From Aquidulcibacter paucihalophilus (lineage in GTDB: Bacteria; Pseudomonadota; Alphaproteobacteria; Caulobacterales; Aquidulcibacteraceae), in the NCBI RefSeq assembly GCF_002105465.1, contig NZ_NCSQ01000171.1:510-64509 (forward strand): DNA of 64,000 nt, given 5' to 3'. A model generated the notes under the pieces. It did no database searches. It was not told where the DNA came from and worked only from the letters and a program-made list of their open reading frames with translations. Each line of letters starts with the position of its first letter. The first letter of the stretch is position 1. The translations under genes were made by a program, and so were the position numbers. Positions 60,185 through 64,000 of the stretch are shown here, piece by piece.

Positions 60185-60706
60185 ATGAAACTTTCCCGCA
60201 GCCATTTTGACACTCCAACTGGCCCAATGATGCTTCTTCTTGATGAAGACCAACGAGTCCGATTGTTTGAATGGGTGGACCATCAAGCGCGGATGGAGCG
60301 GCTTTTGGCTCGCCATTATCCCAAAGCAACTTTCGCCATTGAGGACGAACCTGCTCCGCTTCGCCACCAGACCGCCATTCAATCCTATTTCTCTGGCGAT
60401 ACCACCGCTTTGGACTCCTTACCTGTTGCCTTCGGCGGAACACCATTTCAGCAGGCGGTTTGGAAAGCCTTGCAAACCATTCCAGCAGGCAAGACCTTAA
60501 GCTACGGCCAACTTGCCGCGCAAATTGGCAAACCGAGCGCCATGCGTGCTGTGGGCTTGGCCAATGGTGCAAACCCGATCGCCCTCATCGTCCCCTGTCA
60601 TCGCGTCATCAGGGCAAACGGCACCCTAACTGGCTATGGGGGTGGCATGGAAAGAAAGCACTGGCTGTTACGGCACGAAGGCGCTTTGCCACAAAATCTC
60701 TTGTAA
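60185..60706 (+). CDS. ogt: Methylated-DNA--[protein]-cysteine S-methyltransferase
   Basis: A suicide repair protein that removes methyl groups from O6-methylguanine. The 173-residue sequence has the acceptor motif IVPCHRVI and the DNA-binding AIGKPSAMRAVGLANGANP-type helix. It diverges from the Ada-AlkA fusion across 160 bp, which contain the hairpin ACTGG-CTCG-CCAGT (60038-60051) and a long-spaced TTCGGAC/GTCCGAA repeat (60065-60122) as possible control elements. Confidence 0.95.
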   Translation: MKLSRSHFDTPTGPMMLLLDEDQRVRLFEWVDHQARMERLLARHYPKATFAIEDEPAPLRHQTAIQSYFSGDTTALDSLPVAFGGTPFQQAVWKALQTIPAGKTLSYGQLAAQIGKPSAMRAVGLANGANPIALIVPCHRVIRANGTLTGYGGGMERKHWLLRHEGALPQNLL

Positions 60707-60756
60707 GGCTCCCCTGCCCGCTGGGCAAAGCAAACCAGATCGCTTAAACACAGCCC

Positions 60757-61656
60757 ATGACCACTTTCGGCGACCGCCTAACCGAACAAACCCGCTTATA
60801 TGCTACGCCTCTATGCGTTGGCTTTGACCCTTTCCCTGACCTTATCCCACGTATTTTTGGGCTTCCAGGCGAGCTTCAAACCCTCGAACGCTTCTTCAGC
60901 GCCGTCATCGAAGAGGTCTCTGGCAAGGTTCCAGTTGTGAAGCCTCAAATTGGTTTGTTTGAGCCTTGGGGGGCAGAAGGGGTAGCCTTAACAGGGAGGC
61001 TGAGCCGCCTTGCCCGAGATCAAGGAATATTGGTCATTCTTGATGCAAAGCGCGGTGACATTGGCTCAACCGCCGACGGCTATGCGCGGGCCTTTTTGGG
61101 GGCCAATGCACCCACACCTTGTGACTGCTTGACCGTTAACCCATACCTCGGTCTGGACTCGCTACAGCCCTTCGCGGCAGCTGCAAAAGCCGAAGACAAA
61201 GGTATTGCCGTGCTGGTGCGGACGTCCAATCCCGGCGCAAAGGATTTCCAAGATCTCGATTGTTCGGGCCAGCCGCTTTGGGTCCGGGTCGGCGAACAGC
61301 TGGTCGGCCTGCAGAATAACTTGATGGGTCAGTCGGGTTTTTCTTCCTTAATGGTCGTATGCGGCGCAACTTGGCCGTCCGAAGCCGTTAAATTGCGGCA
61401 CATCCTGCCAAATGCCTTATTCTTGGTTCCGGGATACGGAGCACAAGGCGGGGCTGCAAAGGATGCATTGGCAGGGCTAGTCCCCGGACCTAATGGTCAT
61501 GAAGGTGGCGCTGTATCGTCGTCACGCGCCATCCTATACAGCAAAAAAGCCGCCGAAGCCCAAACTCTTGCTGCCTGGCGACTGGCATTTCAAGACACAT
61601 TAGCGGCCTCCATCCACGAACTTCGGGCTGCGTCCACATCTGTCGTAGAGGCCTAA
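60757..61656 (+). CDS. pyrF: Orotidine 5'-phosphate decarboxylase, type 2
   Basis: The last enzyme of UMP synthesis. The 299-residue length and the LDAKRGDIGSTADGYA catalytic tetrad region identify the longer type 2 group. PGYGAQGG and the ending SSSRAILY are also typical. It lies 50 bp downstream of ogt on the same strand and 45 bp before addB, so cotranscription is possible. Confidence 0.95.
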   Translation: MTTFGDRLTEQTRLYATPLCVGFDPFPDLIPRIFGLPGELQTLERFFSAVIEEVSGKVPVVKPQIGLFEPWGAEGVALTGRLSRLARDQGILVILDAKRGDIGSTADGYARAFLGANAPTPCDCLTVNPYLGLDSLQPFAAAAKAEDKGIAVLVRTSNPGAKDFQDLDCSGQPLWVRVGEQLVGLQNNLMGQSGFSSLMVVCGATWPSEAVKLRHILPNALFLVPGYGAQGGAAKDALAGLVPGPNGHEGGAVSSSRAILYSKKAAEAQTLAAWRLAFQDTLAASIHELRAASTSVVEA

Positions 61657-61701
61657 TAGACGAAGCGGATCGAGCACGATTTTTGGGATGGATTGACCTC
61701 A

Positions 61702-64000
61702 ATGCGCGACTTATTTGAGACGCCGACACCACGAGTTTTCACCATCCCCCCAGCCGTGTCGTTTTTGGATGTATTAGCTCGCACTTTGGTGAATGCCTTG
61801 GTTCGCGAAGACACGCCTTTTGCGCTGTCAGATGCAATTGTGGTTTTGCCAACGCGGCGTGCAGCACGCGGCCTAGCACAGGCTTTTTTGACGTGCAGCC
61901 CACAAACGGCAACCCTCCTGCCCCGCATTCGGACCTTGGGAGATCTCGATCCGGCTGATGCTGGGCTGGGTGAGTTTGGCGACGACTTGGACCAAGACCC
62001 AGCGATTGATCCGCTAGCACGGCGATTGATCCTTGCTCGACTGATCCAAGCACGCGGTGCGCAATCCGACTGGTCCGCAGACCCTGTCTCTGCGCTCCTT
62101 GCCGCTGACGCTTTGGCCGATTTATTGGACTCCGCGGCCTTGATGGCCAGTGGGAGTGAAAACTTTGACTGGTCCAAATTGTCGACCTTGGTCAGCGAGC
62201 ATGAACTGGCCAAGCATTGGGAACAATCCACAACATTCCTGTCCATCGTAACGGAAGCTTGGCCCGCCTATCTGGCCAGCGTCAACAAAGTCGATCCGGG
62301 CGTTCAACAAAGACGCAACATTGAAGCGATGGTCGACAAATGGCGGACCGCTCCGCCAAAGCAAACCATTGTATTGGCAGGCTCTACGGGATCGATGCCC
62401 GTTACGCGCAAACTCATGCACCTTATCGCGCGCTTGCCTAAAGGCATGGTAATCCTGCCCGGCTTGGACACCCTGATCTCAAAAGAAGCTTGGGTCGCGG
62501 CGCGGCATGATGATCAACATCCGCAACGGGCCATGTCCGAGGCGATTGAGGCCATCGGCATTGAACGCCATGATGTTCAAACTTTGCCTGGCGTGTCCGA
62601 ACCTTTTGGCTTGGCCCAGCGCAGGCTTGTCATCAATGAAGCTTTGACGCCACAGGCCTCTACTGCCGACTGGCCCTCTCGGATTGAAGAGATTGGAAAA
62701 GGCAACATTGTTGTGGGCCTAGAAGGCCTAACGCTCATTGAAGCCGATAGTGAAGAGGAAGAGGCTAGCCTGATCGCGCATGAATTGCGTGAGACCCTGG
62801 AAAGCCCAGACCAAACTGTCGCCTTGATCACGCCAAGCGCCGAAATCGCGCGTCGTGTGGCCGCCAAGATGCAGCGCTGGGACATTGAAGTTGACATCTC
62901 ATCGGGTCGGCCAATCGGGGATACCAGCGTCGGCAGCTTCTTGCGCCATGTTATGGCGTGGAGCCAAGATCCAAGCGACCCCGTAGGCCTTTGCGCGCTG
63001 CTTGGCCATCCTTTAACCTCGGTCGGCTATGCCCGCGACTATGTAGCGGCCTGCGCGGCCTCCATCGAAATCGCCCTCTTACGAGGGCCAAGAAAGGCCA
63101 GGAACCTTCCGGCCCTCATTGAATCCCTCAAGGCCCAAAATCCAAAATACTGGCGCACGATCAAAGTCGGCGGTCAACCAGTTCAGCAAGAGGATGGCGT
63201 TGCCCTTCTAAAGAGACTCAATGCCTTGATCGATGCAGCGGGGCCACTAAGCGGCGCATTGCCTGTTTATGCGCAGACGATCGCCTCCTCGGCAGAAGCT
63301 CTTGCCGCGACTGAAACCCAAACAGGTGCCGAGATTATCTGGCGCGGCGAGGCGGGAGAGGCGGCGGCGCGCTTCTTCGTAGCCTTGATGGAGCATGGCG
63401 ACCTCTTTCCACCGATTGAGCCAAAAGCGATTGGACGGACGTTGGACCATCTGATGTCCGACCTCGTGGTTCGCCCGCGTGGCACCCATCCGCGCATCGC
63501 CATTCTAGGTCCGCTCGAAGCACGCCTTCTTCAGTTCAGCAAAGTCGTTCTGGCAGGTTTGGATGAGGGCGTTTGGCCGCAAGCGGCGGCGCCGGACCCA
63601 TTTCTCTCGCGGCCGATGCGCCAACATTTGGGGTTACCATCGCCCGATACGCGCATTGGTCTCTCCGCACATGACTTCGCTCAATTTGCCACCGCACCAC
63701 ATGTCGTTTTGACCCGGTCAGCCCGCCGCAAAGATGCCCCGGCAGTCCCATCCCGCTGGCTGTGGCGTCTCAAGACCCTCGCAGCCGGGGCCCTGGGTGA
63801 AAGCGATGCCAGTGAACTCCTGACCCAAGGATCGCGCTGGAAATCCCTTCTTCGCGCGCACGCACCAAACCGAGTTTTCGACCCCATTAACGCCATTCCT
63901 GGACCAAAACCGCCAGTAGAAGCGCGCCCACGCAGCTTTCACGCGACCCAAATCGAAACCTGGATCCGAGATCCTTACCGCACCTATGTCGAAAAAATCC
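61702..64000 (+). CDS. addB: Double-strand break repair protein AddB (5' part, truncated by the window edge)
   Basis: An open frame runs without a stop from the ATG at 61702 to the right edge, 766 codons. The start RVFTIPPAVSFLDVLARTLV, the VVLPTRRAARGLAQAFL segment, and the late ATQIETWIRDPYRTYVEK motif, which precedes the nuclease domain, fit the alphaproteobacterial AddB helicase-nuclease subunit. Its partner AddA should lie to the right of the window. AddAB processes DNA ends for RecA-dependent repair. The remaining C-terminal nuclease domain with its iron-sulfur cysteines is outside the window. Confidence 0.92.
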   Translation, partial: MRDLFETPTPRVFTIPPAVSFLDVLARTLVNALVREDTPFALSDAIVVLPTRRAARGLAQAFLTCSPQTATLLPRIRTLGDLDPADAGLGEFGDDLDQDPAIDPLARRLILARLIQARGAQSDWSADPVSALLAADALADLLDSAALMASGSENFDWSKLSTLVSEHELAKHWEQSTTFLSIVTEAWPAYLASVNKVDPGVQQRRNIEAMVDKWRTAPPKQTIVLAGSTGSMPVTRKLMHLIARLPKGMVILPGLDTLISKEAWVAARHDDQHPQRAMSEAIEAIGIERHDVQTLPGVSEPFGLAQRRLVINEALTPQASTADWPSRIEEIGKGNIVVGLEGLTLIEADSEEEEASLIAHELRETLESPDQTVALITPSAEIARRVAAKMQRWDIEVDISSGRPIGDTSVGSFLRHVMAWSQDPSDPVGLCALLGHPLTSVGYARDYVAACAASIEIALLRGPRKARNLPALIESLKAQNPKYWRTIKVGGQPVQQEDGVALLKRLNALIDAAGPLSGALPVYAQTIASSAEALAATETQTGAEIIWRGEAGEAAARFFVALMEHGDLFPPIEPKAIGRTLDHLMSDLVVRPRGTHPRIAILGPLEARLLQFSKVVLAGLDEGVWPQAAAPDPFLSRPMRQHLGLPSPDTRIGLSAHDFAQFATAPHVVLTRSARRKDAPAVPSRWLWRLKTLAAGALGESDASELLTQGSRWKSLLRAHAPNRVFDPINAIPGPKPPVEARPRSFHATQIETWIRDPYRTYVEKI

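Overview
The window reads as a piece of an alphaproteobacterial chromosome, at roughly 55-58% GC by eye. The support is a C4-type 5-aminolevulinate synthase, an AcsF-BciE oxygen-dependent cyclase, the mnmE-mnmG-rsmG-parA-parB block with two consensus parS sites, a CpdR-type response regulator, an acetoacetyl-CoA reductase, a NodT-type outer-membrane channel and an alphaproteobacterial-type AddB. The mixture suggests an aerobic heterotroph carrying bacteriochlorophyll genes, possibly Caulobacterales-like, but the sequence does not settle the genus. No rRNA, tRNA, CRISPR array, phage or insertion sequence was seen.

Region 1 (1-545) has no gene. It holds a mosaic of inverted and direct repeats, including a possible cloverleaf-like fold at 81-169. 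Region 2 (546-16105) is a tetrapyrrole island. On the minus strand lies bchN-bchB-bchH-bchL-bchM-bciE-acsF-hemA. Diverging from it on the plus strand is bciB-bchI-bchD. Together these encode ALA synthesis, Mg insertion, methylation, ring E cyclisation, C8-vinyl reduction and dark D-ring reduction, so the segment from protoporphyrin IX to monovinyl chlorophyllide a is covered. Nothing in the window encodes later bacteriochlorophyll steps (bchXYZ, bchF, bchC, bchG, bchP), a reaction centre or antenna (puf, puh), or carotenoids. The lhaA-puhABC block usually found after bchM is absent: bchM and bciE overlap by four bases. The shared 370-bp promoter region contains two near-matches to the PpsR/CrtJ operator.

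Region 3 (16205-30953) is mostly metabolism and housekeeping: a sodium:solute symporter, trpS-murJ, a chorismate mutase-domain protein, truA, an adjacent malyl-CoA lyase-family gene and PEP carboxylase gene, a class A acid phosphatase, a PIF1-like helicase, cysK and AMP nucleosidase. Region 4 (31023-37895) is a tripartite RND efflux locus: tetR-adaptor-pump diverging from a NodT-type channel over a perfect palindromic operator. The pump has an unusual insertion of about 50 hydrophobic residues. Region 5 (37892-43018) holds argE, metK with a large palindromic operator, phaB and a gamma-glutamyltransferase.

Region 6 (43031-46406) is a tightly coupled four-gene minus-strand operon (unknown protein, GNAT acetyltransferase, isochorismatase-like protein, small unknown protein) diverging from a LysR-type regulator. 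It is the best candidate here for an uncharacterised system. Region 7 (46431-64000) contains a small XRE regulator, a membrane SH3-like protein, a dienelactone hydrolase/quinone oxidoreductase pair, the mnmE-to-parB block, gpmA with a shortened ribD, a likely small RNA, an N-formylglutamate amidohydrolase, cpdR, an Ada-AlkA fusion diverging from ogt, pyrF, and the 5' part of addB running off the right edge.
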